Shown: positions 16,876 to 27,083, counted from the stretch's first letter. The stretch: DNA of 64,000 bases from Aliivibrio finisterrensis (GCF_008933155.1 NZ_WBVP01000014.1:1-64000), one strand, 5' to 3'. Translations and numbers: made by a program. Notes: generated by a model not told the origin, from the letters alone.

Positions 16876-19800
16876 TCACTCCTCATTCTCACTAACGAAT
16901 TGTGTAGGGGATAAACCATAATGTCGCTTAAATCGCTTACTAAAATACGAAGGGTCATTAAAACCAGAATCAAATGCTGCATCCGCAACTTTATTCCCTG
17001 CAATTAATAACTCACAGGCTTTTTCTAACTTAACTTCAATCAGATATTCCATAAACGAGCGCTGAGTGAGCTGCTTAAATTTACGTTGAAAGTTTCGCTC
17101 TGAGATAAATAATGCTTTTGCAACTAACCTGGTTCCAAATGCAGGGTTAGAGTAATTCTCTTCCACAACTGTATAGACACTAATTAACCATTCTTGGTTA
17201 ACACTCTTTAACTCATTACTCTTTGTATCGACACTTTCATTAAGTTTTTTATCAGCTAATATATCTAGCGCTATTGGCCACGATAATAATATTTCATTAT
17301 CTTTGTCGGTGTTTTTTACAATTTCAAAATGACCGCCATTCTGTACAGTAAGTTGTTTAACCGATACTAAACCTACTGCTTGATTAAACATTTCAATTGC
17401 TTGAGTTAAATCAACCCTCTTTAATTCATTAAGCTCATGTTCTGGGATACATTGTCCGACACTAATAAAGTAAATCGTTACTCGTACATCATCAGATTCA
17501 ATACGAATATTAACCTTCTCCCCACATTCGCTTCTCTTTAATAAGCTTAAAAGTACATTATTAAAAATGGCATCGATCAATAGCGGCTGAACGTATATTG
17601 AACAAGATTTTGAATTATCCTCTAGCTCAAGATCGACATCTTTAGTTTGGAACTCCTCTTTCCATCCTTTAGATACTGCTCTTAGTAATAAAGACAGCAC
17701 TTGATTAGTTCGCATATTTTTCTGCCGTAAATCTAGCGGTTCTATATGAGAAAGCTGCTTTAATAGGGTTAAGCTGTATTCACACTGATTAGCTAAAGCA
17801 AGATTTATTAATGAGCCCTTTTTCTGGAGATCGGCTTGAATGTCTTTAATTGGTAGCTGAGCTTGCTCTGAAATTTCAGAAATAACATGCTGCCTTACAG
17901 TAAGTAACTTCTGTAGTTGGCGGTTACTAGAAACCAGAACTTTGCCTTGATTACTCAACTGCTGAGTTTTAATTTCTACGCTTTTCTTCAATCTCTCATT
18001 ACTCTTCTTTATCTCTTTGGAACGCCAAGAATAAATACCAATAACAGTGAATACTAATAAAGAAAGCACTAATACGATAAACCAAGGAGCAAAAAACCAA
18101 GGGACTTCAACATAGAATTGAAACTCAGTAACATTACTGCTTCTCTGCCCATTATTACGAGGCTTGATACGTAATGTATATTTACCTGAGTTTAATGAAT
18201 TAAAAATAAGTGAATTACCATCGAAATCTTGCCACTCCTCATCAGTCCCTCCGACTAATTGATAAGAAAGCGATGTATTTTGAAATTCAGGAAGTATCCC
18301 AAAAAGAAATGAAATATTAGAGCCATAAGGAAGGGGTGATGTTAGCTCTTTATCAGCCCCGTAGCTGACCGTTCTATGATCAACGTTAATCTTCCCAAGT
18401 ACTACCTTTGGTTTCGCAATCTGATACTCAAGTAAAGCTAGTTCGTTCGTAAATATTACGCCATCTTTACTAGCAAACATCATGCTTCCATCTGTAGATA
18501 TAGAGCATAAATCGGGAAGCAATTCATTATCAATTAACCCTATCTGACTCCCGAAATGTTTAATTATTCGCCCTTGATGTGTGTATAAAGTCAGCCCTTT
18601 ACTTGAGGACAACCAAACCCCATTACTTGTTGGCATTACGCAATGTGGCGTCGTATATTCGGCCGAAAGTGTCACATCTTCTCGTAGTCCTTTTTTATCT
18701 CTTATTTGCAAGCCATAGTTACTGACAATCCAAGTGTTATCATACTCAGTATCCGACATATCAATAATACTACCGGCTCTTATATAGGCGTAATCAAAGA
18801 TAAGTGCCCCATTATCATAATGATAAAGCCCTACATTTGTACCCACAGATATTACACCGCTTTTATTCTCATAAAGGTGAGTTATATGAGTTAAGTATTT
18901 TTGTTCAACAACCCAAGAAAAACCCAAGTTAATTAACTGCTTGGTTTTTGTATTAAACTTATATAAACCGTTTTCACTAGAAAACCATAACATGCCTGTG
19001 GAATCTTTAAGTATGTGACTAATGTTCCGATGGTTAACACTTTTAAGTGAGGAAGGCCTTGTTATCGCTTTGGTTTTACGATCTACCTGATAAACACCAG
19101 ATTTTGTCGCAACCCAAATATTGATGTCATCGGAAGAAATGGCATTAATAGGCTTAGACATAATTTGAGCAATAGGTAATTGAGGACTTTGACTATTTAA
19201 TAAATATAGACCCGAGAATGAACCAATCCAAGCCTCATTATTGTCACTCTGCAATATAGATGTGATCTCATTAATATCTAATTGGCCATTTGCTTCTTTA
19301 TATCGAACTCGCGGGAACAACTGTGTACTCTCAGAGTAATAGCTCACTCCATTATCTGTCGCTATCCAAAGCCCATTATTTTTATCTGCAACGAGTGCAT
19401 ATATTTTATTTCCCTCTAGTGAATAATCATCACGGACTACCGCTTTAAAGTACTTTAAATGCTCATTGTTAATATTCCACTTATACAAGCCTTGCTCAGT
19501 TCCAAACCACCAATTATTAGTTGTTTCTGCAAAAGATAATAGTGATAACTCTGTAGGTACTTTTTTAATGACTTCTAATGATTCGCCTTTTAATTCTGTT
19601 ATCCAAACGCTGTTATGAGCACCTAAAATTATCTGTTTTTTCTCTTGAGAATAAAAGATAGCATCAATATATTGCCCTAAAAGCAACGGAGTAAAGCTCT
19701 CTGTAAGCAAGCTAAACTCAAATATTCCTGCAGAAGTAGAAACTAACCATCTTTTATCAATTTGAATGGCTCCTGTAATTTCTATTGCATCAAAAATTAC

Positions 19801-20280
19801 ACTGCTATTTGAATGATTAATCTCCGATGTATAAAGTGCCTTGGTATCTGGTTCATATATAAAGAAAAGCTCCGCATCACTCCCCCAAAAAGCGCCACTC
19901 TGTTGCTCTAAAATTCGAAAATTAAAGTCTTGAGGTAATACGGCTTCAATCGAAAAGCCACCAACGTCAGACCATGACTGTATTTTATTTTCTTTAATAA
20001 ACCAGAACCTTTGATCAAAAAATGAAATGCGCTGAGGCAATGCTTTGTCTGATTTTTCTCCCAACGTAAACATGTTTTGTCCATCAAATAGATGAAGTTG
20101 ACCATACACATCATACATCCATAATGCACCATCATCGCGAAGGAACAGTTGCTGAGCTGTAATGTACTGACCATCACTATGAATTGGCATTGGGTAAAAA
20201 ATAGTATTATCTGAACGAGATAAAGAGTAAGTAGAGAAAGAAAGGAAAATACTTAAAATAAGTATTCTGAATAAAAGCAT
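16876..20280 (-). CDS. tfoS: Membrane-bound AraC-type regulator TfoS (chitin-responsive)
   Basis: In V. cholerae TfoS senses chitin oligosaccharides and activates tfoR, which turns on tfoX and competence. This protein of 1134 residues has a signal peptide or anchor (1-20), a large periplasmic sensor with two-component propeller repeats (for example WIATDNGVSYY and WFSSENGLYKF), and a Y_Y_Y-like domain ending near 720. One membrane helix follows (about 726-751). The cytoplasmic part has a coiled segment, a histidine-kinase-like region (about 795-1010), and an AraC helix-turn-helix domain (about 1035-1130, ending FNDPSYFSKRFKRHYGLSPTQF). The kinase-like part lacks the phospho-acceptor histidine. 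Location next to the sRNA and feoABC on one side and znu on the other matches V. cholerae. Confidence 0.88.
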   Translation of the reverse strand: MLLFRILILSIFLSFSTYSLSRSDNTIFYPMPIHSDGQYITAQQLFLRDDGALWMYDVYGQLHLFDGQNMFTLGEKSDKALPQRISFFDQRFWFIKENKIQSWSDVGGFSIEAVLPQDFNFRILEQQSGAFWGSDAELFFIYEPDTKALYTSEINHSNSSVIFDAIEITGAIQIDKRWLVSTSAGIFEFSLLTESFTPLLLGQYIDAIFYSQEKKQIILGAHNSVWITELKGESLEVIKKVPTELSLLSFAETTNNWWFGTEQGLYKWNINNEHLKYFKAVVRDDYSLEGNKIYALVADKNNGLWIATDNGVSYYSESTQLFPRVRYKEANGQLDINEITSILQSDNNEAWIGSFSGLYLLNSQSPQLPIAQIMSKPINAISSDDINIWVATKSGVYQVDRKTKAITRPSSLKSVNHRNISHILKDSTGMLWFSSENGLYKFNTKTKQLINLGFSWVVEQKYLTHITHLYENKSGVISVGTNVGLYHYDNGALIFDYAYIRAGSIIDMSDTEYDNTWIVSNYGLQIRDKKGLREDVTLSAEYTTPHCVMPTSNGVWLSSSKGLTLYTHQGRIIKHFGSQIGLIDNELLPDLCSISTDGSMMFASKDGVIFTNELALLEYQIAKPKVVLGKINVDHRTVSYGADKELTSPLPYGSNISFLFGILPEFQNTSLSYQLVGGTDEEWQDFDGNSLIFNSLNSGKYTLRIKPRNNGQRSSNVTEFQFYVEVPWFFAPWFIVLVLSLLVFTVIGIYSWRSKEIKKSNERLKKSVEIKTQQLSNQGKVLVSSNRQLQKLLTVRQHVISEISEQAQLPIKDIQADLQKKGSLINLALANQCEYSLTLLKQLSHIEPLDLRQKNMRTNQVLSLLLRAVSKGWKEEFQTKDVDLELEDNSKSCSIYVQPLLIDAIFNNVLLSLLKRSECGEKVNIRIESDDVRVTIYFISVGQCIPEHELNELKRVDLTQAIEMFNQAVGLVSVKQLTVQNGGHFEIVKNTDKDNEILLSWPIALDILADKKLNESVDTKSNELKSVNQEWLISVYTVVEENYSNPAFGTRLVAKALFISERNFQRKFKQLTQRSFMEYLIEVKLEKACELLIAGNKVADAAFDSGFNDPSYFSKRFKRHYGLSPTQFVSENEE

Positions 20281-20408
20281 CTACTCGCCTTGGTGTATAA
20301 AGAAAAAGTATCAACATGATAGGAAAACTCTTTCTATATAGCAATGAATACTAAGATGATTCATTAACTAGTCGAGTCAATTACTGCTTAGTCAGCTCAC
20401 AACAAAAA

Positions 20409-20440
20409 AGCCCTTTCTATTCATTTAAATAGAAAGGGCT
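20409..20440 (-). terminator. Terminator after mepM
   Basis: Perfect 12-base inverted repeat AGCCCTTTCTAT (20409-20420) and ATAGAAAGGGCT (20429-20440). On the minus strand the stem is followed by six Ts. It separates mepM from tfoS. Confidence 0.88.
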
Positions 20441-20459
20441 GTATGATTAATATGGTTAC

Positions 20460-21812
20460 TTAAACTTGATCTCGTAAAGCATCAATCGTTAACCTAGCCT
20501 GTTGTTTGAATTTCGCTCTCTCAGACTCTTTTACTGGTGACGCTTGAGGCAGTGGTACTTTCATTGAGTTCACTGCACGACCATTTTTAATCAATTCATA
20601 ATGCAAATGTGGTCCAGTCGAGCGACCTGTATTACCACTCAATGCAATTTTATCACCCATGGATACCTTTTGCCCTTTCTTCACTAATATTTTACTCAAG
20701 TGAAGATAACGCGTCATGTATTCTCGTCCATGTTTAATAACAACATAATTACCAGCCAATGGATGATTTAGCGCTCTTACCACAACACCGTCTCCGCTGG
20801 CATACACTGATGTACCTACAGGGGCGGCAAAGTCAGTACCATTATGTGGAGAAATTCGCCCTGTCACTGGGTGTTTACGATACGGATTAAATGATGAACT
20901 AATTCTAAAACGCTGATGTGTGGGATAGCGTTCTAAAGCGCGGTTTAAGCTACGTCCTTGCACATCATAATAATTTCCATCGGTGTGTTTAATCAGTGTA
21001 ATTTCTCGAGAACCATTTTGATACAAGACAGCTTCTACATCACCAGAGGACACGGCTTTACCATCAATAAACTCTTTATTAATTTCAACTGCAAATTTAT
21101 CCCCTTTTCGAGCTTCTTTACCAAAATCAAACTTCCATTGTAGCTGTTTTGCTAATGTTTGAATTTGCCCTGGAGTAAGCCCTGCTGAACGCGCAGAGTT
21201 ATAAAAGTTACTGGTTACTCGACCAGAAAGAAAAACAGGTTTGATCTCTCCTTTCTCTTCCTTTTGAGTAAAGCTGTATTTACCATCACTCCAAGAATAT
21301 ACATCGGTGTCTTTAATATTTCGATGGATCTGTAACTCTATAAGTTTGCCATTTTCATCTTGCTGCCACTCTAAATCAACACCAACACGCATGTTTGCTG
21401 CCGATTTATTTACAGTAAGTAATGCATACATATCAGATATAGGCAATGCATATTGATTAAAGATCTCTCCTAGAGTTTCCCCAGACGCAACAGTGTGTGA
21501 ATGAACAATATCTTGAGCATCTATTTGCTGATCTAATTCATCTTTTGGTGCATTAAAATCCGGATCATCAGGTTCAAAAATAGTCCCTACGGGCTCACTA
21601 TTTTGATCGGCTAATGTCTGTAAATTTTCACTAGATAACTTAACCTGACCTCTAATGGGTTCTAAAGAAGTGCTGTGTCGATTATGTGTAGGCTCCCAGA
21701 TCAAAATGGCACAAGTAAACAATGATAACGACAATAACGCGAATTTATGCCTTTTGGATAGCGTGCCTAATCTTGATGTAACTGCTTCTTTATTTTTTAT
21801 TGACTTAAACAA
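20460..21812 (-). CDS. mepM: Murein DD-endopeptidase MepM (M23 family)
   Basis: Cleaves D-Ala-mDAP cross-links in peptidoglycan, allowing insertion of new strands. An N-terminal membrane segment lies at about residues 25-41 (FALLSLSLFTCAILIW). A LysM/OapA-like region follows (SHTVASGETLGEIFNQY). The C-terminal M23 domain has the zinc motifs HNGTDFAAPVGT and GPHLHYELIKNG. It is 450 residues, the usual length. Its start overlaps the end of znuA by 16 bases. The neighbourhood mepM-znuA-znuCB is shared with E. coli, where mepM is also called yebA. Confidence 0.95.
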   Translation of the reverse strand: MFKSIKNKEAVTSRLGTLSKRHKFALLSLSLFTCAILIWEPTHNRHSTSLEPIRGQVKLSSENLQTLADQNSEPVGTIFEPDDPDFNAPKDELDQQIDAQDIVHSHTVASGETLGEIFNQYALPISDMYALLTVNKSAANMRVGVDLEWQQDENGKLIELQIHRNIKDTDVYSWSDGKYSFTQKEEKGEIKPVFLSGRVTSNFYNSARSAGLTPGQIQTLAKQLQWKFDFGKEARKGDKFAVEINKEFIDGKAVSSGDVEAVLYQNGSREITLIKHTDGNYYDVQGRSLNRALERYPTHQRFRISSSFNPYRKHPVTGRISPHNGTDFAAPVGTSVYASGDGVVVRALNHPLAGNYVVIKHGREYMTRYLHLSKILVKKGQKVSMGDKIALSGNTGRSTGPHLHYELIKNGRAVNSMKVPLPQASPVKESERAKFKQQARLTIDALRDQV

Positions 21813-22690
21813 CGTGATAACTCATTACTGATAGTTGATAGAAATATAAAGTATGCTCCTACTTCATCTGATTGCTGTATGGCTAGAGGATCGAGTTCTC
21901 CCTTATTAACTTCTGTTCCTCTAGTAATAGTTGTTACTATTGCAGGTTCAAATTGAGGCTCAGAAAATACACATACTGCTTGTTGATTTAAAAGCGATTT
22001 TTTTATTTTAATCAAAGATTTTGCACCCGGTTTTCTATCCGGACTCACCGTAAAGTGCCCCAAGTTATTCATTCCAAAATAACGTTCAAAATAACCATAT
22101 GCATCATGAAAAACAAAGTAACCCTTGTCTTGCACTGGTTTTAATTGATTTGAAATAGTCTCCACAGCCTGTGTTAACTTATTTTCAAAGGCTGTAAGGT
22201 TAGACTCATATTGCTCTTTATTCAATGGATCAATTTTGATCAGTTGTTGAGTTATCTCTTTTGCAACACCTAACGATTCCTTTGGGCCCAACCAAAAATG
22301 TGGATCGGTACTATGATGATGGCCATCTTCATGAGAGTGTCCCTCTTCCCCATGCTCATCAAAATGATAAAAATCAACTGAAGGAAATTCACTGATCGTG
22401 ATGACATTTTTTTTATCTGCAATGATTTTGCTTAAAAAAGGCTCTAAGTCATTTCCATACCAAATAACAACATCAGCTTGCTTTACCTTTCTAATATCCG
22501 ATGGACGCAAAGCATAATCGTGTGGTGATGCCCCGCTTGGTACAAGATAAGAAGTGTCAGAAATGCCGTTTGTTAATTCCTGAACAATAAGATTAATTGG
22601 CTTTACTGACGATAATACTGTCATGGCTTGTGTTGTTCCGCTCAAAAAGGTAAACATACACAGCAAGGTTAATTGAATATTTCTTCTCAT
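21797..22690 (-). CDS. znuA: Zinc ABC transporter substrate-binding protein ZnuA
   Basis: Periplasmic zinc-binding component of ZnuABC. Signal peptide at residues 1-22 (FLSGTTQA-M). Residues of the metal site include the early histidine in SGASPHDYALRPSD. A histidine/acid-rich loop (DEHGEEGHSHEDGHHHSTDPHFW) is typical of ZnuA. It is 297 residues. It is transcribed divergently from znuCB across a Zur box, and its 3' end overlaps mepM. Confidence 0.96.
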   Translation of the reverse strand: MRRNIQLTLLCMFTFLSGTTQAMTVLSSVKPINLIVQELTNGISDTSYLVPSGASPHDYALRPSDIRKVKQADVVIWYGNDLEPFLSKIIADKKNVITISEFPSVDFYHFDEHGEEGHSHEDGHHHSTDPHFWLGPKESLGVAKEITQQLIKIDPLNKEQYESNLTAFENKLTQAVETISNQLKPVQDKGYFVFHDAYGYFERYFGMNNLGHFTVSPDRKPGAKSLIKIKKSLLNQQAVCVFSEPQFEPAIVTTITRGTEVNKGELDPLAIQQSDEVGAYFIFLSTISNELSRCLSQ

Positions 22691-22729
22691 CTGCTTCTCT
22701 TAAAAAATGTGATGGCGATTGGATTTCTA

Positions 22730-22750
22730 AAATGTTACATTATAACACTT
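22730..22750. promoter_or_regulatory. Zur box between znuA and znuCB
   Basis: AAATGTTA-CATTA-TAACACTT is a near-palindrome close to the gamma-proteobacterial Zur consensus (GAAATGTTATANTATAACATTTC). It is centred in the 88-base divergent region and can repress both directions when zinc is plentiful. Confidence 0.87.
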
Positions 22751-22778
22751 ACTAATTGCAAACGACTCTTATTTAAAA

Positions 22779-23549
22779 ATGACTTCTTTACTCAATTTAC
22801 AAGATGTTTGTGTGGTCTTTGATGGGCGCCATGTGATCGATAACGTTTCTTTAACTATCGAGCCAAACAAGATCATTACTCTTATAGGCCCTAATGGTGC
22901 AGGAAAGTCTACGTTAGTAAAAACCATTCTTGGCTTGCAGAAACCAACCAGTGGGACAATAAATCGAAATAAAAAACTTCGTATTGGTTACGTTCCTCAA
23001 AAACTGCATTTAAATGATTCTTTACCTTTAACGGTTAGTGGTTTCTTAAAATTAGCAGGAAAATACAGCCAACAAGAGCATCTTGATGCCTTAAAATTAG
23101 TTGAGGCTGAACATCTACTCAATTCAAACATGCACAAGCTGTCAGGTGGTGAATCTCAACGGGTATTACTAGCAAGAGCATTATTACAACGCCCTGATCT
23201 TCTTGTTCTGGATGAACCAGCTCAAGGTGTTGATGTTCAAGGGCAAATTAGCCTGTACGCTTTAATTGAATCTATTCGTCACCGCTTTAATTGTGCTGTA
23301 TTTATGGTGTCACACGATTTGCATCTGGTTATGGCAAAAACAGATGAAGTTATTTGTCTTCAGCATCACATCTGCTGCTCTGGTGCTCCAGAATCCATCT
23401 CTAAGCACCCCAAATACATTGCATTATTTGGTCAACAACGAGATCAACAATTGGCGTTTTATCATCATAACCACCATCATGATCATAATCTAGCCGGTGA
23501 ACCTGCTGATGGCTCGTGCTGCAGTAAGAATAAAAAGGCCTCTTCATGA
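22779..23549 (+). CDS. znuC: Zinc ABC transporter ATP-binding protein ZnuC
   Basis: Cytoplasmic ATPase that drives zinc import. Walker [10 protein letters not shown], signature [15 protein letters not shown], Walker [13 protein letters not shown] and the H-loop VSHD are all present. It is 256 residues. The tail is unusual in being rich in histidine and cysteine ([11 protein letters not shown] and SCCSKN), which may bind zinc. It overlaps znuB by 4 bases (ATGA). Confidence 0.96.
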   Translation: MTSLLNLQDVCVVFDGRHVIDNVSLTIEPNKIITLIGPNGAGKSTLVKTILGLQKPTSGTINRNKKLRIGYVPQKLHLNDSLPLTVSGFLKLAGKYSQQEHLDALKLVEAEHLLNSNMHKLSGGESQRVLLARALLQRPDLLVLDEPAQGVDVQGQISLYALIESIRHRFNCAVFMVSHDLHLVMAKTDEVICLQHHICCSGAPESISKHPKYIALFGQQRDQQLAFYHHNHHHDHNLAGEPADGSCCSKNKKASS

Positions 23550-24331
23550 TTGAATTTTTACTTCCTGCACTGTTAGCAGGCTTAGGTATCGCATTACTTG
23601 CTGGCCCTTTAGGCTCTTTCGTTGTATGGCGAAAAATGGCTTATTTTGGTGATACGTTAGCTCACGCCTCTCTACTTGGTTTATCTCTTGGTTTTTTATT
23701 TGATATTAATTTAAACCTAGCTTTAGTCGTTTGTTGTGTTGCTATTGCTTTGTTATTGGTTACCTTACAAAAACAACGTTTAGTGGCAACCGATACATTA
23801 CTTGGAATATTGGCTCATAGTTCGCTTTCATTAGGACTAGTCGCTGTTAGTTTTTTAGATAATGTTCGCGTCGACTTAATGTCTTATTTATTCGGGGATC
23901 TGCTAGCGGTCACTTACGATGATTTACTCTATATTTATACTGGTGTGTTTATTGTTCTTGGTTTAATACTTTTAGTATGGCGTCCATTACTTTCATCAAC
24001 AATCAGCGAAGAATTAGCTCAGGTCGAAGGCGTTAATGTGGAACTAATGCGTTTAGTTTTAATGTTAATGGTTGGTTTAGTGATTGCGATTTCGATGAAG
24101 TTTGTCGGCGCGTTAATTATTACGTCTTTACTTATCATTCCAGCGGCAACTGCTCGCCGATTTTCACGCTCTCCAGAGCAAATGGTAGTACTTGCTTCTA
24201 TCTTTGGTTGTATAGCAGTAATGGCAGGCTTAGCTTTATCTTGGCATTATGACACCCCTGCAGGGCCCTCTATTGTCGTTTCTGGTGCTGCTATATTTAT
24301 GCTAAGCCAATTAAAAAAGGCGCATAGCTAA
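23546..24331 (+). CDS. znuB: Zinc ABC transporter permease ZnuB
   Basis: Inner-membrane permease of ZnuABC, with seven or more hydrophobic segments across 261 residues. The N-terminal part [17 protein letters not shown] is the metal-family ABC permease signature. The gene is translationally coupled to znuC and followed by a clear terminator. Confidence 0.96.
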   Translation: MIEFLLPALLAGLGIALLAGPLGSFVVWRKMAYFGDTLAHASLLGLSLGFLFDINLNLALVVCCVAIALLLVTLQKQRLVATDTLLGILAHSSLSLGLVAVSFLDNVRVDLMSYLFGDLLAVTYDDLLYIYTGVFIVLGLILLVWRPLLSSTISEELAQVEGVNVELMRLVLMLMVGLVIAISMKFVGALIITSLLIIPAATARRFSRSPEQMVVLASIFGCIAVMAGLALSWHYDTPAGPSIVVSGAAIFMLSQLKKAHS

Positions 24332-24340
24332 CATCATAAT

Positions 24341-24372
24341 AAAAGCAATACGACATGATACGTATTGCTTTT
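24341..24372 (+). terminator. Terminator after znuB
   Basis: Perfect 12-base inverted repeat AAAAGCAATACG (24341-24352) with CGTATTGCTTTT (24361-24372), loop of 8, then T-rich DNA. It is usable on both strands. Confidence 0.9.
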
Positions 24373-24395
24373 ATTTAACTTTCTTAGCGTTTAAA

Positions 24396-24794
24396 TCAAC
24401 TCACTATTGCCGTTAAATTATCGGCCATTTCACCTAAGCGCCCCGACTCTTTTTCTGTCGCATCGACATCTGATGCATTTCCTTTTGCAACAATATTAAT
24501 TTCTGAAATTAATTGGATATTAACCGCTAATGTTTGCATATCACTATTCATATCCCCAATAGTATTAATGCTATGGCTTGAAGTCTGATTAACTTCTAAA
24601 GCTGAATCAGAAGCCTGAATCGCACTTTTAGTAACATCATCAACACTAACTACAATTTCGTCTGTCGCTACAGCCGCTTGCCCTAATTGAACCATTTGAG
24701 TTTTTATCCTGATGTTCATTGTATTAGCTAGCGAAGATAATCCTGAGAAAGAAAAGCGCTGCATCTTATCAGAGGATTGATTATTGTTTAGCAC
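24396..24794 (-). pseudogene. Methyl-accepting chemotaxis protein fragment with deleted tip
   Basis: The 132-residue frame resembles only part of a receptor signalling domain: AATDEIVVSVDDVTKSAIQASDSALEVNQ, MNSDMQTLAVNIQLISEINIVAKGN, then a tail SGRLGEMADNLTAIV like the end of many receptors. The hairpin tip ([29 protein letters not shown]) that binds CheA/CheW is absent, as are any sensor, membrane and HAMP parts. It reads as a double deletion remnant that has kept an open frame. A short functional coiled-coil protein is possible but less likely. Confidence 0.7.
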
Positions 24795-24838
24795 ACTACA
24801 TTTCTAAGTACATATTTCGAAAGTAATAAATACAAAAA

Positions 24839-24863
24839 ACCATTCATATTTCTATAAATGGCT
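24839..24863 (-). terminator. Terminator after sucD
   Basis: AACCATT (24839-24845) pairs with AATGGCT (24857-24863), one wobble pair. On the minus strand it is followed by six Ts (A run at 24835-24840). It lies 31 bases beyond the sucD stop and ends the sucABCD transcript. Confidence 0.7.
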
Positions 24864-24893
24864 TTTGAGTTATTCAAGTATTGGTTTAAGTTA

Positions 24894-25766
24894 TTACCAA
24901 CCAGTCACTTCGCGTAGTGCTTTACCGATATCAGCAAGACTTTTTACTGTTTTAACGCCTGCTTCTTCTAGTGCTGCAAACTTATCTTCAGCCGTACCTT
25001 TACCACCAGAAATAATTGCGCCGGCATGCCCCATACGCTTACCAGGAGGAGCAGTAACACCCGCAATATAAGATACAACTGGTTTTGTAACATTGTGCTT
25101 AATAAACTCAGCGGCTTCTTCTTCCGCTGTTCCACCGATCTCGCCAATCATTACAATTGCTTCTGTTTCTGGATCTTCTTGGAACAGTTTTAATATATCA
25201 ATGAAGTTTGAACCAGGAATTGGGTCTCCACCGATACCAACACACGTTGATTGACCAAAGCCTTCGTCTGTTGTTTGCTTAACTGCTTCATAAGTCAGCG
25301 TACCTGAACGAGATACAATACCAACTTTACCTTTCTTATGAATGTGTCCAGGCATGATACCAATCTTACATTCGTCAGGAGTGATAACACCCGGACAGTT
25401 AGGACCAATCATGACTACACCTTCAGCATCTAGACGAACTTTCACGTCAAGAAGATCAAGAGTTGGAATGCCTTCTGTAATCGTTACGATAAGCTTAATG
25501 CCCGCATCGATTGCTTCAAGAATTGCGTCTTTACAAAAAGGAGCTGGTACATAAATAACAGAAGCCGTTGCGCCAGTTGCTTCTACAGCATCACGAACGG
25601 TGTTAAATACAGGAAGACCAAGGTGAACTTGACCGCCTTTACCTGGTGATACACCACCAACCATTTTTGTTCCGTACTCAAGTGCTTGCTCTGAATGGAA
25701 CGTACCTTGACCACCTGTGAATCCTTGGCAGATAACTTTTGTATCTTTATTAATTAGTACAGACAT
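24894..25766 (-). CDS. sucD: Succinyl-CoA synthetase alpha subunit
   Basis: Forms succinate and ATP/GTP from succinyl-CoA with SucC in the TCA cycle. The N-terminal CoA-binding fold starts [21 protein letters not shown]. The phospho-histidine is in [13 protein letters not shown], near residue 245. It is 290 residues. Its ATG overlaps the sucC stop by one base, so the two subunits are made in a coupled way. Confidence 0.98.
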   Translation of the reverse strand: MSVLINKDTKVICQGFTGGQGTFHSEQALEYGTKMVGGVSPGKGGQVHLGLPVFNTVRDAVEATGATASVIYVPAPFCKDAILEAIDAGIKLIVTITEGIPTLDLLDVKVRLDAEGVVMIGPNCPGVITPDECKIGIMPGHIHKKGKVGIVSRSGTLTYEAVKQTTDEGFGQSTCVGIGGDPIPGSNFIDILKLFQEDPETEAIVMIGEIGGTAEEEAAEFIKHNVTKPVVSYIAGVTAPPGKRMGHAGAIISGGKGTAEDKFAALEEAGVKTVKSLADIGKALREVTGW

Positions 25767-26932
25767 TATTTGCCCTCCGCAGCAGCAACAACTTTTTCAG
25801 CAGCTTCAGTTAATGACGTCGCTGCAATGATATTAAGGCCACTTTCAGCCAGTTTTTGTGAACCTAGTGGTGCATTGTTACCTTCAAGGCGAACAACAAC
25901 AGGAACTTCTACACCCACTTCTTCAACAGCACCAATGATGCCATCGGCAATTAGGTCACAACGTACAATACCACCAAAGATATTTACTAGAACCGCTTTA
26001 ACATTGCTGTCTGATAGAATAATTTTGAACGCTTCTGTTACACGTTCTTTTGTTGCACCGCCGCCAACATCAAGGAAGTTAGCAGGTTGACCACCGTGCA
26101 GGTTTACGATGTCCATTGTGCCCATAGCAAGACCAGCACCGTTAACCATACAGCCAATGCTGCCATCTAGAGCAACGTAGTTTAGTTCCCACTGTGCAGC
26201 ATGTGCTTCGCGTTCATCTTCTTGAGATGGATCGTGCATTTCACGCAGCTTTGGTTGACGGTACATAGCATTTGAATCAATGTTAATTTTACCATCTAGG
26301 CACAAAAGGTTGCCTTCTGCTGTCACAACAAGAGGGTTAATTTCCAGTAGCGCTAAGTCGTACTCAGCGAACATATTGCCAAGACCTAAAAAGATCTTCA
26401 CAAATTGCTTAATTTGATCGCCTTCAAGACCAAGCTTAAATGCTAATTCACGACCTTGGAAAGCTTGAGGACCGACTAATGGATCAATCGCTGCTTGGTG
26501 AATTAACTCTGGCGTTTCTTCAGCAATCTTCTCGATATCCACACCACCTTCAGTAGATGCCATGAAAACGATACGACGCGTAGCACGGTCAACAACCGCA
26601 CCTAAATATAATTCGTTTGCAATGTTTGATGCTTCTTCAACCAAAACTTTCGTTACTGGTTGTCCGTTAGCATCCGTTTGGAAAGTTACTAGATTTTTAC
26701 CTAGCCACTTTTGAGCGAACTCTTTTACGCCCTCTTTGGTATCGTGCAGTTCAACACCGCCCGCTTTACCACGGCCACCAGCGTGTACTTGACACTTAAC
26801 TACTTTTTTAGCGGTACTAATACGGCCTGCGGCTTCAAAAGCCTCTTGAGGTGTATCGCAAGCATAACCCTCAGGTACAGGAAGGCCATATTCTGCAAAG
26901 AGTTGCTTTGCTTGATATTCATGTAAGTTCAT
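25766..26932 (-). CDS. sucC: Succinyl-CoA synthetase beta subunit
   Basis: ATP-grasp subunit of succinyl-CoA synthetase. It begins [37 protein letters not shown] binds nucleotide, and the C-terminal CoA-ligase domain has [14 protein letters not shown]. It is 388 residues, identical in length to E. coli SucC. It sits 151 bases after sucB, with two hairpins in the gap. Confidence 0.98.
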   Translation of the reverse strand: MNLHEYQAKQLFAEYGLPVPEGYACDTPQEAFEAAGRISTAKKVVKCQVHAGGRGKAGGVELHDTKEGVKEFAQKWLGKNLVTFQTDANGQPVTKVLVEEASNIANELYLGAVVDRATRRIVFMASTEGGVDIEKIAEETPELIHQAAIDPLVGPQAFQGRELAFKLGLEGDQIKQFVKIFLGLGNMFAEYDLALLEINPLVVTAEGNLLCLDGKINIDSNAMYRQPKLREMHDPSQEDEREAHAAQWELNYVALDGSIGCMVNGAGLAMGTMDIVNLHGGQPANFLDVGGGATKERVTEAFKIILSDSNVKAVLVNIFGGIVRCDLIADGIIGAVEEVGVEVPVVVRLEGNNAPLGSQKLAESGLNIIAATSLTEAAEKVVAAAEGK

Positions 26933-26985
26933 TATGTTCTATCCATTTTATGTTATTCCCTTTTTGTGGGAATTTTTAATGTCCT

Positions 26986-27062
26986 AAGATGCTCTAAGGC
27001 ATCTTTCTATTTTTTATCCAATAATGAAGTTGAATAAGAGGCTGCCGTGAGCATGGCAGCCT
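26986..27062. other. Two intercistronic hairpins between sucB and sucC
   Basis: Hairpin one is AAGATGC/GCATCTT (26986-26992 and 26999-27005). Hairpin two is AGGCTGCC/GGCAGCCT (27039-27046 and 27055-27062). Neither has a T run on the minus strand, so they look like mRNA-processing or stabilising elements rather than terminators. They might set different SucAB and SucCD levels. Confidence 0.65.
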
Positions 27063-27083
27063 TTGGTGTTGCTATCGCTACTC

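Noticed and set aside
24396-24794. Complete methyl-accepting chemotaxis protein
   Set aside because: No sensor, no membrane segments, no HAMP and no signalling tip. It is recorded as a fragment.
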